DNA of 64,000 bases from Enterococcus timonensis (GTDB lineage: Bacteria; Bacillota; Bacilli; Lactobacillales; Enterococcaceae): positions 248,001 through 312,000 of the forward strand of contig NZ_FNVY01000003.1 in assembly GCF_900104595.1 (NCBI RefSeq), in the 5' to 3' direction. Below, in pieces: positions 51,414-60,351 of the stretch. The position numbers and the translations under genes are program-made. Each line of letters opens with the position of its first letter. Positions within the stretch are counted from its first letter, which is position 1. A model generated the notes under the pieces. The model worked only from the letters and a program-made list of their open reading frames with translations, did no database searches and had not been told where the DNA came from.

Positions 51414-51518
51414 ATGATTTGGCTGGAAATTTCTTTTGGGATTCTTCTATTCATTATTTTTTTGTGGCGAGCAAATGTGATGACCAAAATTTTAAAAGGT
51501 TGGGCCAAAAAGAAATAG
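51414..51518 (+). CDS. 34-residue single-helix membrane peptide
   Basis: A short reading frame with a good ribosome site (AAAGGAG, 8 bp before the ATG). The peptide begins MIWLEISFGILLFIIFLW, a membrane helix, and ends in a strongly basic tail, KILKGWAKKK. A terminator follows 19 bp after the stop. Size, hydrophobic core and charged tail resemble small membrane peptides, including type I toxins, but no sequence match to a known family is recognised. Confidence 0.55.
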   Translation: MIWLEISFGILLFIIFLWRANVMTKILKGWAKKK

Positions 51519-51536
51519 AATCTCATATGCATAACT

Positions 51537-51573
51537 AAAGACCAAGCTTACTAACCATAAGATTGGCCTTTTT
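51537..51573 (+). terminator. terminator after the small peptide gene
   Basis: AAAGACCAA and TTGGCCTTT form the stem base, with CTTA/TAAG extending it after a bulge; T residues follow. Confidence 0.7.
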
Positions 51574-51629
51574 GCTTTCTGTTTGTTAAAGCTTGCTAAA
51601 TTTTTAAAATTTCCCCACCTAAAAAGCAC

Positions 51630-51658
51630 TTGTTTTCCCAGACAAGTTTCGTTAAAAT
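51630..51658 (+). promoter_or_regulatory. promoter of the methyltransferase gene
   Basis: TTGTTT (51630-51635) and TAAAAT (51653-51658) are separated by 17 bp, about 40 bp before the start codon. Confidence 0.55.
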
Positions 51659-51699
51659 AAAACAGTATGCGTTGGTGTTTGATAATAAGGAGGGAATCA

Positions 51700-52710
51700 A
51701 TGACAAGCGGCAAAATTGAAACGGCCTATGATCTTTTACAAAAAAGTATCGACCTTCTCGCGGGCGTTTTAGATATCCCATTTTTAGAAGGGTATTTAGA
51801 AAGTTTTGGCAATTTGATTGATGGACAGGTAAAAGTGCAAGATGGACTGCCTAATGAAGCTGATACAAAGCAGTTAAACGACTGGTACCAAGAACTAGCG
51901 GCTCTTGATTTAAGTGACGGAGAAAAACGGCAAGTGACGCAACTGTTAATGCTCGCCGGTGCCAAAAGTGATCAATTATCAGCCAATCATCAGCTGACGC
52001 CAGATTCATTGGGCTATCTTTTTTTATTTTTACTAGAACAGTTTTTCTCTCAAAAAAAACAGTTGACGATTCTTGACCCCACGTCAGGATTAGGAAATTT
52101 ATTGACGACCGTCTTAGTCGGGGCTAAAGAATCTAAAAAAGATTTTCGAGCAATTGGCGTTGAAAATGATGATTTGCTAATTGAAGTGGCCGGAGCGAAT
52201 GCTGAATATTTAGATTTGCCGATTCAATATTTTCATCAAGATGCCTTGCAACCTTTACTCATTGAACCGGTGGATGCAGTAATTGCGGATTTGCCGATTG
52301 GTTTTTACCCGCAAAAAGATGTCGCCCAAAAATTTATCACAGGGAAAAATGTGACTGAAGAACTCGCTTATGCCCATCATTTGTTAATTGAAGCCAGTTT
52401 TAAATACGTCAAAGAAGACTGCGTAGCCCTTTTCCTAGTTCCCACCAAGTTATTTGAATCCGCTCAAGCAATGCATTTTACTCAATGGTTGAAAGAATCG
52501 GCGTATTTGCAAGGAATGATTGCTTTGCCGAAAAAGTTATTCCAAAATACCGACTCGCAAAAATCGATTTTGATTTTACAAAAACCAGGATCCACTAGCC
52601 AACAAGCACCAGAAGTGTTACTCTTGCAACTAGGAGATTTACAAAAACCATCCGAAGTTCAAAAATTTGCGCAACAATTTACAACTTGGAAAACAGAAAA
52701 TTTAAAATAA
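51700..52710 (+). CDS. class I SAM-dependent methyltransferase (YtxK-like, N6-DNA-methylase fold)
   Basis: A protein of 336 residues. After a helical N-terminus, the SAM site appears as [14 protein letters not shown] (around residue 128), then IGVENDDLL and the catalytic-type motif ADLPIGFY, a variant of the NPPY motif of N6-adenine methylases. No target-recognition domain is visible, and the DLPIGFY variant makes DNA methylation uncertain. This gene regularly precedes ackA in Firmicutes. The start is ATG 51700 after AAGGAGG. Confidence 0.85.
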   Translation: MTSGKIETAYDLLQKSIDLLAGVLDIPFLEGYLESFGNLIDGQVKVQDGLPNEADTKQLNDWYQELAALDLSDGEKRQVTQLLMLAGAKSDQLSANHQLTPDSLGYLFLFLLEQFFSQKKQLTILDPTSGLGNLLTTVLVGAKESKKDFRAIGVENDDLLIEVAGANAEYLDLPIQYFHQDALQPLLIEPVDAVIADLPIGFYPQKDVAQKFITGKNVTEELAYAHHLLIEASFKYVKEDCVALFLVPTKLFESAQAMHFTQWLKESAYLQGMIALPKKLFQNTDSQKSILILQKPGSTSQQAPEVLLLQLGDLQKPSEVQKFAQQFTTWKTENLK

Positions 52711-52730
52711 ACCATTTAAAGGAGAAAAAA

Positions 52731-53936
52731 ATGTCTAAAACAATTGCAATTAATGCCGGAAGTTCTAGTTTGAAATGGCAACTTTATAATATGCCTCAAG
52801 AAGAAGTGATCGCTAAAGGAATCGTCGAACGGATTGGTTTAAATGATTCGATTTTCACGATTAAATATGGTGACGGTCAAAAATTTGAAACCATTGAAGA
52901 TATTTCCAACCACGAAATTGCGGTTCAAATGCTTTTAGATAATTTATTGAAATTAAATATCATTGGTTCCTATGATGAAATCACAGGCGTTGGCCACCGG
53001 GTAGTAGCTGGTGGCGAATATTTCAAGGATTCCACGATTATTGACGATGATGTCTATGCTAAAATCGTTGAACTTTCCGAATTAGCACCTTTACACAACC
53101 CAGCGAATGCGATGGGCATTAAAGCTTTCAAAAACTTATTGCCAGATATTACGTCCGTTGCAGTTTTTGATACAAGTTTCCATACAACAATGCCAAAATC
53201 TAATTTCTTATATTCGATTCCTACTGAATACTACGAAAAATATGCGGCTCGTAAATATGGCGCGCACGGAACAAGTCATCGCTACGTTTCTGAAAAAGCG
53301 GCTGAATTATTAGGTCGCCCGATTGAAGAAACAAAAATTATTACTTGTCATATTGGGAACGGCGCTTCAATTACCGCAGTTGATGGCGGAAAATCAGTCG
53401 ACACTTCCATGGGCTTCACGCCACTTGCCGGTGTTACAATGGGAACGCGTTCTGGTGATATCGATGCTTCTTTACTGCCTTACTTAATGCGTAAAGCAGG
53501 CATTGGAACAATTGAAGAAATGATTGATATTTTAAATAAAAAATCAGGTATCTTAGGGTTAACTGGTATTTCTTCTGATATGCGGGAAATCCACGAAGCT
53601 GCCGATAATGGCAATGAAACAGCTCAATTAGGGATTGAATTATATTCTGACCGGATTAAAAAATACATTGCCCAATACATTGCCGAAATGAATGGCGTTG
53701 ATGCCATTGTCTTTACCGCAGGCGTTGGGGAAAATGCTTTTTACATGCGTAAAGAAGTCTTAGACGGTTTAAGCTGGTTTGGGATTAAACTTGACGATGA
53801 GAAAAACGAGAAAACTTTAGGCTATCTTGGCTTTGAAGGGGAAATTACGGCCGCTGATTCTAAAATTCCAGTTTACGTAATCGCCACTGATGAAGAAGTC
53901 ATGATTGCTCGTGACGTGGAACGTTTGAAAAAATAA
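52731..53936 (+). CDS. ackA: acetate kinase
   Basis: A 401-residue enzyme that converts acetyl phosphate and ADP to acetate and ATP. Signatures: [13 protein letters not shown] at the N-terminus, [20 protein letters not shown] (catalytic Asp), [32 protein letters not shown], and FTAGVGENA. The start is ATG 52731 after AAAGGAG; the earlier in-frame start lies inside the methyltransferase gene. It provides ATP from mixed-acid or phosphoketolase metabolism, including pentose degradation. Confidence 0.97.
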   Translation: MSKTIAINAGSSSLKWQLYNMPQEEVIAKGIVERIGLNDSIFTIKYGDGQKFETIEDISNHEIAVQMLLDNLLKLNIIGSYDEITGVGHRVVAGGEYFKDSTIIDDDVYAKIVELSELAPLHNPANAMGIKAFKNLLPDITSVAVFDTSFHTTMPKSNFLYSIPTEYYEKYAARKYGAHGTSHRYVSEKAAELLGRPIEETKIITCHIGNGASITAVDGGKSVDTSMGFTPLAGVTMGTRSGDIDASLLPYLMRKAGIGTIEEMIDILNKKSGILGLTGISSDMREIHEAADNGNETAQLGIELYSDRIKKYIAQYIAEMNGVDAIVFTAGVGENAFYMRKEVLDGLSWFGIKLDDEKNEKTLGYLGFEGEITAADSKIPVYVIATDEEVMIARDVERLKK

Positions 53937-53949
53937 TTAAATAAAATTC

Positions 53950-53991
53950 AAAAAAAGCATCCAGGAGATTAGTCTTCTGGATGCTTTTTGG
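53950..53991 (+). terminator. terminator of ackA
   Basis: GCATCCAG pairs with CTGGATGC, extended by GAGA/TCTT, followed by a T run. Confidence 0.9.
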
Positions 53992-54077
53992 CTTATCTGA
54001 AAATAAATGTGTGGTAAACGTCAAACTAATGAATCCCCTCTTTTAATGATATACTAATTCAAAAAGGAGAATTAGAA

Positions 54078-54512
54078 ATGAATCGAATTAACTTAATTTG
54101 TCTAGGGGTCGAGGACTTAGCAAAATCGTTACAATTTTATAAAGCGCTGGGATTTAAAACGTTAGAAGAAAATCAACAGCCACCAATTGTTTTTTTTAAC
54201 AATCAAGGGACGAAATTAGAACTCTTTCCATTACCGAATTTGGCCAAAGATATTAACGAAATAAATCCGCCAGCTAGAACGAAAGGTTTTCCAGGGATTA
54301 CTTTAGCAATCAATCTCCACTCAACAAAAGAAGTGGATGAATTTTTTGACTTGGTCCAAAAAAGTGGCGGTACAATTATTAAATTACCAACAAAAAATCC
54401 TCTTTGGGATGGTTATTCAGGTTATTTTACCGACCTTGATGGCTATTATTGGGAAGTAGCATATGGTTCCAGCTGGAAATTCGATGAAAATAATATGCTC
54501 ATCATTGACTAA
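54078..54512 (+). CDS. VOC-family (glyoxalase/bleomycin-resistance fold) protein
   Basis: A 144-residue protein with the VOC pattern: INLICLGVEDLAKSLQFYKALGF at the start, FFNNQGTKLELFPL, then GYFTDLDGYYWEVAYGS at the end. The usual metal ligands of glyoxalase I are only partly conserved (Glu in LELF and WEVA), so the reaction is unknown. AAGGAG precedes the ATG, and TATACT at 54050-54055 is a probable -10 box. Confidence 0.85.
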   Translation: MNRINLICLGVEDLAKSLQFYKALGFKTLEENQQPPIVFFNNQGTKLELFPLPNLAKDINEINPPARTKGFPGITLAINLHSTKEVDEFFDLVQKSGGTIIKLPTKNPLWDGYSGYFTDLDGYYWEVAYGSSWKFDENNMLIID

Positions 54513-54835
54513 ACAGGCAGCTTGAAGAAAAATATTTTTTAATTCTTTTACTAAATGGTCCCGTTTTTGACGGAATTTTTAGGTTATTTTGTTTTTTTAA
54601 ATTTTCTGAAACTTTTCTGAAAAGCTTAAAATGACAATATCACCAAAATATATTTTGTGAAATAAAAGTTGGAAATTACTTTGAAAAGAGCGTCAACAGT
54701 TGCTTTTATAAACAATATTTATTTTTTTGAAAAAGAAAAATCACTTCATAAACAGTCAAGACAACCCGAATTTAAAGCTTTTGTGAAAGAATCCTCAAAC
54801 CCTTGCTGTTATTGAATTTATTAGTGAGAATTTAC
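54513..54835 (+). other. AT-rich intergenic stretch
   Basis: No convincing gene is seen here. It holds a weak terminator-like hairpin after the VOC gene (TCCCGT/ACGGA with T residues, about 54559-54584) and short direct repeats of TTTCTGAAA. The promoter of the next gene begins at 54836. Confidence 0.5.
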
Positions 54836-54864
54836 TTGAATATTTTGAATAAGTCTTATATAAT
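54836..54864 (+). promoter_or_regulatory. strong promoter with a long leader
   Basis: TTGAAT (54836-54841) and TATAAT (54859-54864) are 17 bp apart. The leader to the ATG at 55000 would be about 130 nt and can form hairpins, for example GGACA/TGTCC around 54947-54961 and TGTGG/CCACA around it. Confidence 0.75.
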
Positions 54865-54999
54865 AGAGACAAATTCTACTACGAGATTTCAATGTTCTTT
54901 TGGGGAAAAGAGCTAAAAAGCTGTTCTGTGGGAAAAATTTTGGGGTCTGGACATTTTTGTCCCTAATGTTCCACATACTTTTGTCAGGGAGGAAAAAAG

Positions 55000-55416
55000 A
55001 TGAGATGGGAATACCTTTGGGAAGGTACCTTGGAAGAAAAAATTGAAATTGCACAGCAGCGTTGGTCCGGCCGGGAATTACTGGGGACCGTTAGCGACTT
55101 ACCAATTCCAGAAGAATTTTACAGTTACTTTGCTAGTTTGCAAGAAGAAATGAAAGCTGCTTTACTGAACAATCCGGAAACGACAGATCCACAAGAAAAA
55201 TTAGAATACATTAAAGACGTTATGTATCTTGATGCCCGACTAGCATTTCTCGTTCGTAATTTAGCGATTGGTTTAGAAATGTCTTTTGACGAATACATGC
55301 TTGAAGAAAAGGAATTTTTCTGGCGGGATTATGTGTTAAATGTCGGCTATGGCGATCACACAATTATTCATCAAATGCTGAAAAAAAGTCACAATGATCC
55401 GGAAGTATTTCTTTAA
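55000..55416 (+). CDS. hypothetical protein
   Basis: A 138-residue soluble, acidic and mostly helical protein. It has no membrane segment, no signal peptide and no motif that I recognise. It contains WSGRELLGTVSDLPIPEEFYSYF near the N-terminus (given over its full span as two blocks) and YGDHTIIHQMLKKSHNDPE near the end. GGGAGG precedes the ATG, a strong promoter lies about 135 bp upstream and a terminator follows, so it is a well-supported single-gene unit of unknown role. Confidence 0.75.
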   Translation: MRWEYLWEGTLEEKIEIAQQRWSGRELLGTVSDLPIPEEFYSYFASLQEEMKAALLNNPETTDPQEKLEYIKDVMYLDARLAFLVRNLAIGLEMSFDEYMLEEKEFFWRDYVLNVGYGDHTIIHQMLKKSHNDPEVFL

Positions 55417-55440
55417 AAACCGTGGGGACGGTTTTTTTTA
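55416..55440 (+). terminator. terminator
   Basis: AAACCGT pairs with ACGGTTT around a short G-rich loop, followed by T residues. Confidence 0.75.
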
Positions 55441-55557
55441 GAAAAATTTGTAAGCGGTAAATTTTAAGCGAGGGAAGTAACCAAACTTAATTAAGACAAG
55501 TTTAAATGGAGTAATTTATTTAATTGATGAGAAAAGTTTCGGGGAGGACTGGGAGAA

Positions 55558-56048
55558 ATGTATCGGAGTCATTTATATTTGCATTTAGAAAAAACATTGG
55601 ATCAAGCAGCGAATGAAGGGACTCACAAACATTGGCTAATTGTCGGCGATGCTGATCGACAACAGCTGGTTTTAATGAATCAAAATTGGCAAAAAAAGGC
55701 CTCTTACAGACCTATTTAACTTTGCATGATCAAGTCATTGAAGCGAATAGTGAGAAAAGACAGATGCAAATGGCCGTGCATTTCGTTCCATTACAAGCTG
55801 AAAATGATTTTGGCCATTTAAAAGTGGTGGAAGAAAGTCATGTCTTTGCTGATTTAGCTAAAGATGTTTATTTGTTTGAAACGCCAGCGGAATTTGAACG
55901 TCTGGAAAAAAATTGCGCTCGGTTTTTTGCAGAGTTTGCACCAATTATGAATCAAGCGGTGGAAAACTACTGCAAAGAGCATCACGATCATGAAAAGACA
56001 AATAGCGATGACTGTAATTTTCAAAAAAAGCAGTCAGTGAGTGCTTAA
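55558..56048 (+). pseudogene. frameshifted gene of unknown family
   Basis: The first part, from ATG 55558 after GGGGAGG, encodes MYRSHLYLHLEKTLDQAAN and onward to NQNWQKK, then hits a stop at 55717. The second part continues in another frame (KKGLLQTYLTLHDQVIEA to the stop at 56046-56048). The frames meet at a run of seven A (55691-55697). Adding one A restores a single protein of about 163 residues that reads smoothly across the joint. It is acidic and ends in a His/Asp-rich segment. The family is not recognised. This is either a true frameshift or an error in a homopolymer. Confidence 0.75.
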
Positions 56049-56067
56049 AAAATAAGCGCCTAAAATA

Positions 56068-56115
56068 AAAAGTGACTACAAAAAGAGAAATCTTTTTGTG
56101 GTCACTTTTTTTTAT
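56068..56115. terminator. bidirectional terminator
   Basis: AAAAGTGACTACAAAAAG pairs with CTTTTTGTGGTCACTTTT, with flanking A and T tracts, between convergent genes. Confidence 0.9.
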
Positions 56116-57056
56116 TTGAAATAATTTTTTTTCTTTAAAAAAAGTGCCATGATTAAAGCTAGAGCACCGGCGATCATCACGACTAACCAAAAGCCAAATC
56201 CGTGGTGTCTCCCGGGAAGTCCGCCTGTATTCATCCCCCAAAATCCGCCAATCAAAGTAGGAACAGAAATCACTAAAGCCGTCGATTCTAAAAATTTCAT
56301 CAAATGATTTAAATGGTTACTCATCATATCAGAAAAAAGTCCGCTAATAGTTTCTAGTAAATCACGATACAAATGGACAAGTTTTACCGTTTGCCGATTA
56401 TACATTTGAATGTCGATGGCCAGGGCCTGGTCATTTAGTGAGTCCATAAAATCTTTTTGCTTAGCCAAAGATTGCACGGTCAAATCGAGAGTTTCTAAGG
56501 CATTTTCTAAATAAACCATATTCCGCGTCGTGTCCGTTAATCTAAAAAGTTCTTCATTAGAAGTTGAATCGCGGGCCGCTTGATCCAATTTGTCGATGCA
56601 CTTTTTTTTAAACTGCAGTTCTTTAGTGTAATTTTGATAAAGATGCAAAAAACAGTGACCAACAAAATTTGCCAAACTAGAAAAATTTTCCTCACGAGTA
56701 TGAATGACATTTTTGAAAAAAACGGAAGATTCCGGATAAAAACAGAGCAGTAAATCTTTTGAATAGACAATAGTAAAAATTTCGAATTGATCTGTAATGG
56801 GAGAAAAATCATCGGTGGGAACAATATTGGTCAAAACGAGCAAGAAAGCATCAGGCAAGTTGGCGTGAGGTAATTTTTCAAAGCGTGGCGCTACTTCAGG
56901 CACATGGTCCCAAGCAAATAAGTCATCAGGAAGGTAATATTTTTTTCGGTATTCATTCACTTTGTCTTGATTTTCTTGAGGAATCAATTGTAAAACAGCC
57001 GAATCTTCATGATCAGTGATAATTAATTTTTCTTCGGTAATTAAAAAACTTTCCAT
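56112..57056 (-). CDS. CorA-family magnesium/divalent-cation transporter
   Basis: A protein of 314 residues with a large cytoplasmic domain rich in helices and two C-terminal membrane helices. The pore signature GMN follows the first helix in IGGFWGMNTGGLPG, and the protein ends with a basic KKKNYFK tail. This is the CorA/MIT architecture. The start is ATG 57056, 7 bp after GGAGGTG; the TTG one codon earlier is less likely. Ion specificity is not determined by the sequence. Confidence 0.92.
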   Translation of the reverse strand: MESFLITEEKLIITDHEDSAVLQLIPQENQDKVNEYRKKYYLPDDLFAWDHVPEVAPRFEKLPHANLPDAFLLVLTNIVPTDDFSPITDQFEIFTIVYSKDLLLCFYPESSVFFKNVIHTREENFSSLANFVGHCFLHLYQNYTKELQFKKKCIDKLDQAARDSTSNEELFRLTDTTRNMVYLENALETLDLTVQSLAKQKDFMDSLNDQALAIDIQMYNRQTVKLVHLYRDLLETISGLFSDMMSNHLNHLMKFLESTALVISVPTLIGGFWGMNTGGLPGRHHGFGFWLVVMIAGALALIMALFLKKKNYFK

Positions 57057-57210
57057 CAATGAACACCTCCAAAAAAATATTTTTTACTCTCCTTTAATGG
57101 TAACAGACATCTAAAAAAAGTGAAAATATGCTGATACAATTAGGATTTAGTCAAATTGTTTCCCAGAAATTCTTGAATCGATTACACTTAATTTAAAGGA
57201 GTGAGGAATA

Positions 57211-58104
57211 ATGACCAAACCTAATTTACAAGATCCGCGAAAATTATATCACGTGGATCATTTTAAAAAGCAAGATCAGGACACACCCGCTCTCCAAAGT
57301 GAGATGACCCCCGTGCCCGACTGTGGTGAAGAAAGTTATGTTGGTAACGAACAATTATTAAATCGTCGTGTTTTAATTACCGGCGGAGATTCAGGAATCG
57401 GCCGAGCAGTAGCAATTGCTTTTGCAAGAGAAGGAGCCGATGTAGCCATTCAATTTTTCCCAGGGGAAGAAAAAGATGCCCAGCAAGTAGCTGACTGGAT
57501 CGAAAAAGCCGGCCGCAAGTCGCTTTTAATTCCTTGTGATTTTCAAGAGGATGGTGCACCAAAAGAAGTTATCGAAAATGTCATTGCAGCATTTGGTGGA
57601 CTGGACACATTAGTAATGAATGCCGCCCAACAAATTGCGCAAGAATCTTTAGCAGATCTTTCTATAAAACAAATTGAAGATACGTTCAAAGTAAATATCA
57701 TCGCCATGTTCGGTTTAGTCAAAGCTGCTGAAAAATATTTACCAGCTGGTGGAGCAATTTTGACCACCACTTCGGTTCAAGCATTCCATCCATCCACGCA
57801 TCTAATGGATTATGCAGCCACTAAAGCGGCGATTGCTAATTTTACAGTAAATATGTCACAATATTTTGCTAAAAAAGGCATTCGGGTCAATGGGGTTGCT
57901 CCTGGTCCGATTTGGACAGCACTCCAACTTGATCAAGGACAACCAAAAGATGCGTTGCCGAAATTTGGTCAAGATAGTTTAATGGAGCGCGCCGGACAAC
58001 CTGTCGAGTTAGCGCCAGTATATGTCTTTTTAGCATCGAATAAAGCGAGCTTTGTTACCGGACAAATTTATGGAGTGACAGGCGGCACGCCGATTAATTT
58101 ATAG
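57211..58104 (+). CDS. SDR-family oxidoreductase (YghA/general-stress type)
   Basis: A 297-residue NAD(P)-dependent short-chain dehydrogenase. A 50-residue N-terminal extension typical of the YghA/Gsp39 group precedes the Rossmann fold, with cofactor site ITGGDSGIGRAVA, the NAAQ strand motif, and the catalytic Ser in TTTSVQAF with Tyr and Lys in YAATKAA. GGIR-type C-terminal features GVAPGPIWT follow. These enzymes often belong to general-stress regulons, in agreement with the stress operon starting 36 bp downstream. Confidence 0.92.
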   Translation: MTKPNLQDPRKLYHVDHFKKQDQDTPALQSEMTPVPDCGEESYVGNEQLLNRRVLITGGDSGIGRAVAIAFAREGADVAIQFFPGEEKDAQQVADWIEKAGRKSLLIPCDFQEDGAPKEVIENVIAAFGGLDTLVMNAAQQIAQESLADLSIKQIEDTFKVNIIAMFGLVKAAEKYLPAGGAILTTTSVQAFHPSTHLMDYAATKAAIANFTVNMSQYFAKKGIRVNGVAPGPIWTALQLDQGQPKDALPKFGQDSLMERAGQPVELAPVYVFLASNKASFVTGQIYGVTGGTPINL

Positions 58105-58140
58105 TTTTACTTATTATGTTTCTTTGAAAGGAGGGATGCT

Positions 58141-58695
58141 ATGCGTAAAGGGAAGAAGGTCGTTCTGATTATCTTGCTTTTACTGTTGTTGACGGTGCTC
58201 CTTTCCGTATTATTAGGGCACCCCCAAGTTTTTGGTTACCATCTTTGGTGGACGCCGATGATTCAAAGTTCAATCGTCGGTTCATATTTATTTTGGGTCA
58301 GTCTAATTTTTGTAGGCTTAGTCTTGTTAAGCATTATTGCTATTTTGTTTTATCCAAGGTTTAAAGAACAATTTATCTTGAAAAATGAAAGTGGCACTTT
58401 AACACTTGACCGTCGCGCAATTGAAGGTCTAGTAAGGACTGAATTAAATCAGGAAAATTTTGTTGATCAGCCAAAAGTGAAAGTCCAAGCGACTAGAAAT
58501 ATGATTAATATTCGCGTAGCTGGACAAATTAAACGGACAAGCCAAGTCGTTAATCATGCGGAAGATTGGATGATGACTGTCCAACAAAAAGTGCAAGCGA
58601 TTGTAGGTAGTGAACAAAAAATACGGGTTCATATTCGCTTTGAAGACACCGAGCGGAATAACTCGCTTAAAAATAATCATCCCCGTGTGGAGTAA
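58141..58695 (+). CDS. amaP: alkaline shock membrane anchor AmaP
   Basis: A 184-residue protein with two N-terminal hydrophobic helices (residues 7-27 and 45-73) and a soluble tail containing DRRAIEGLVRTEL, the AmaP pattern. In Staphylococcus, AmaP ties Asp23 to the membrane. Here it heads a set with DUF2273 and Gls24, which supports the same role. AAAGGAGGG precedes the ATG. Confidence 0.9.
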   Translation: MRKGKKVVLIILLLLLLTVLLSVLLGHPQVFGYHLWWTPMIQSSIVGSYLFWVSLIFVGLVLLSIIAILFYPRFKEQFILKNESGTLTLDRRAIEGLVRTELNQENFVDQPKVKVQATRNMINIRVAGQIKRTSQVVNHAEDWMMTVQQKVQAIVGSEQKIRVHIRFEDTERNNSLKNNHPRVE

Positions 58696-58704
58696 GGAGG
58701 GCTT

Positions 58705-58896
58705 ATGTTAAAAAATATTTTTATGATGTATCGCCTCCCTATCCTGTGTGGGGCATTGGCTCTATTGCTAGGTATCTTGTGGTTTACAGTCGGATTTTTT
58801 AAGACGTTGTTCTTAATTATTTTAATCTGTCTTGGGGTAGCTGGCGGATTTTATTTGGAAAAAACAGGAATCTTAGATCGTTTTAAAAGATATTAA
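58705..58896 (+). CDS. DUF2273 small membrane protein
   Basis: A 63-residue protein with two hydrophobic helices (RLPILCGALALLLGILWF and TLFLIILICLGVAGGFYL) and a basic end, the DUF2273 layout. It is consistently found between amaP and asp23/gls24 genes. AAGGAGG precedes the ATG, 9 bp after the amaP stop. Confidence 0.9.
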   Translation: MLKNIFMMYRLPILCGALALLLGILWFTVGFFKTLFLIILICLGVAGGFYLEKTGILDRFKRY

Positions 58897-58920
58897 ATAA
58901 TCAACGAGAAGGAGAATTTC

Positions 58921-59847
58921 ATGGCAAAAAATAAAATTAACAATCCCGTATTAGAAAAAGACGAAAGCCAACAAATTAAACAAGAGATGAAAGGTGGAAC
59001 GCCGGTGGTAGACAAAAATAAAAATGACTTTAAAAATGACGCGAGTCAGGTTGGACAAAGTATTCAAGCTAGACCTGATGAAGAGTTATGGTCCAAAAAA
59101 GATTTACATCCAGATGCACCAGCCGATCAGTTAGAAGACTCTCGCTTCGATCAACCGATGCCAGATTCGTTTATTCCAGAAGGTGCGCAAACTTCCGCTG
59201 AAAATATCAATCAAGACTATCAAGGTGAAATGCCTGAACGTCAAGGAAAAGAAAGTATTTGGCAACAAAGAAGTCCAAGAACGCCGCGCGATCACCAACA
59301 TCCGCATGATCACAAAGGTCATCAAGGCCATCACCGTGAAAAAGGAAGTGGTGCAGATTTAAGTGGCGAGTTGACTTATGATGAAAAAGTAATTCAAAAA
59401 ATTATTGGTCTTGCTTTATGCGAAATTCCAGGATTATTAACGGTAGACGGCGGATTCTTTTCCAATATGGCTGAGAAATTAGTTAATACTGATAATGTTT
59501 CTGCAGGAATTGAAGCTGAAGTTGGCAAAAAACAAGTCGCTGTTGATATGGATGTTGTGGTGGAATATGGCTATGATATTGAAAATATTTTTTCTGATAT
59601 GAAAGATTTAATTCGTGATGAAGTGAAACAAATGACTCATCTAGATGTGATCGAGGTCAACGTCAATGTTGTAGATATTAAAACTCGTGAAGAATATCAA
59701 AAAGATGCCGATACCATCCAAGATAAAATGGGTCGAGCAGCAGAAAAAACAGGAGACTTTGCTGGACGTCAAACCGATAAAGCAAAGAGATCCATTAATC
59801 GTGGTGCTGATAAAGCGCGGGAAAGTCAACGTCCTCGCGTGGAATAA
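58921..59847 (+). CDS. gls24: Asp23/Gls24-family envelope stress protein with long extensions
   Basis: A 308-residue protein, clearly longer than the usual Gls24 of about 180 residues. Residues 1-145 are a hydrophilic, probably disordered segment ending in a His-rich stretch (DHQHPHDHKGHQGHHREKG). The Asp23 domain spans about 150-260 (LTYDEKVIQKIIGLALCEIPG, VAVDMDVVVEYGYDI). The tail, with GRAAEKTGDFAGRQTDKAK, resembles a CsbD-like amphipathic segment. Gls24 of Enterococcus faecalis is linked to bile resistance and virulence. AAGGAG precedes the ATG. Confidence 0.9.
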   Translation: MAKNKINNPVLEKDESQQIKQEMKGGTPVVDKNKNDFKNDASQVGQSIQARPDEELWSKKDLHPDAPADQLEDSRFDQPMPDSFIPEGAQTSAENINQDYQGEMPERQGKESIWQQRSPRTPRDHQHPHDHKGHQGHHREKGSGADLSGELTYDEKVIQKIIGLALCEIPGLLTVDGGFFSNMAEKLVNTDNVSAGIEAEVGKKQVAVDMDVVVEYGYDIENIFSDMKDLIRDEVKQMTHLDVIEVNVNVVDIKTREEYQKDADTIQDKMGRAAEKTGDFAGRQTDKAKRSINRGADKARESQRPRVE

Positions 59848-59904
59848 AAAAAGATGCACAAAAAGAGTCATTGACTCAAAAAACTTTTTTAAGGAGGAAT
59901 TATC

Positions 59905-60159
59905 ATGGGATTTATTTGGTCATTAATTGTTGGAGGCGTGATTGGCGCCATTGCTGGTGCTATTATGAATAAAGGCGGGTCGATGGGCATTATCGCTAAT
60001 ATTATCGCCGGTTTGGTCGGTTCAGCCATTGGTCAAGCTCTTTTAGGAACATGGGGACCGATTGTTGGAGGCATGGCAGTGATTCCTTCCATTATTGGAG
60101 CAGTCATTCTTGTGGCGATTGTTTCCTTTATCTTTGGACGACGCGGTCAATCAGCCTAA
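59905..60159 (+). CDS. glsB: GlsB/YeaQ/YmgE-family membrane protein
   Basis: An 84-residue glycine-rich protein with three hydrophobic helices (GFIWSLIVGGVIGAIAGAIM at the start, then IIANIIAGLVGSAIGQALLG and IIGAVILVAIVSFIFG). This is the transglycosylase-associated/GlsB family. It closes the gls24 stress operon; AAGGAGG precedes the ATG. Confidence 0.93.
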   Translation: MGFIWSLIVGGVIGAIAGAIMNKGGSMGIIANIIAGLVGSAIGQALLGTWGPIVGGMAVIPSIIGAVILVAIVSFIFGRRGQSA

Positions 60160-60175
60160 ATTAAAATAAGTAAAA

Positions 60176-60216
60176 GAAAATCCCCGGGAAAATTTATTTT
60201 TCCTAGGGATTTTTTT
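60176..60216 (+). terminator. terminator of the gls24-glsB operon
   Basis: AAATCCCCGGGAAAA pairs with TTTTCCTAGGGATTT, with a T run. A second, weaker hairpin (TTCCCCTTCAAAT with ATTTGAGGGAA) follows at about 60240-60290. Confidence 0.88.
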
Positions 60217-60304
60217 GTGGTGGAGCACTGAAAAAAATTTCCCCTTCAAATTGGCGGCTTTCAACTATTTGAGGGAATATTTTTTTGTTGAGAAAATAAA
60301 TTGT

Positions 60305-60342
60305 TGAAACCGCTTGACAATCATTTTAAAAAGAATTACTCT
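60305..60342 (+). promoter_or_regulatory. xylA promoter with cre-like site
   Basis: TTGACA (60314-60319) and TACTCT (60337-60342) are 17 bp apart. A cre-like sequence TGAAACCGCTTGACA (60305-60319) overlaps the -35 box, the same arrangement as before the GH1 gene at 16972. CcpA control is inferred. Confidence 0.75.
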
Positions 60343-60351
60343 TAACTCATC

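Noticed and set aside
51414-51518. Identification of the 34-residue peptide as an Fst/Par-type toxin
   Set aside because: It shares size and a membrane helix only; the Fst sequence pattern and a recognisable convergent antitoxin RNA were not seen.
55450-55465. cre site TGTAAGCGGTAAAT before the frameshifted gene
   Set aside because: Only the left half matches the consensus, and no sugar-related gene or clear promoter is adjacent.
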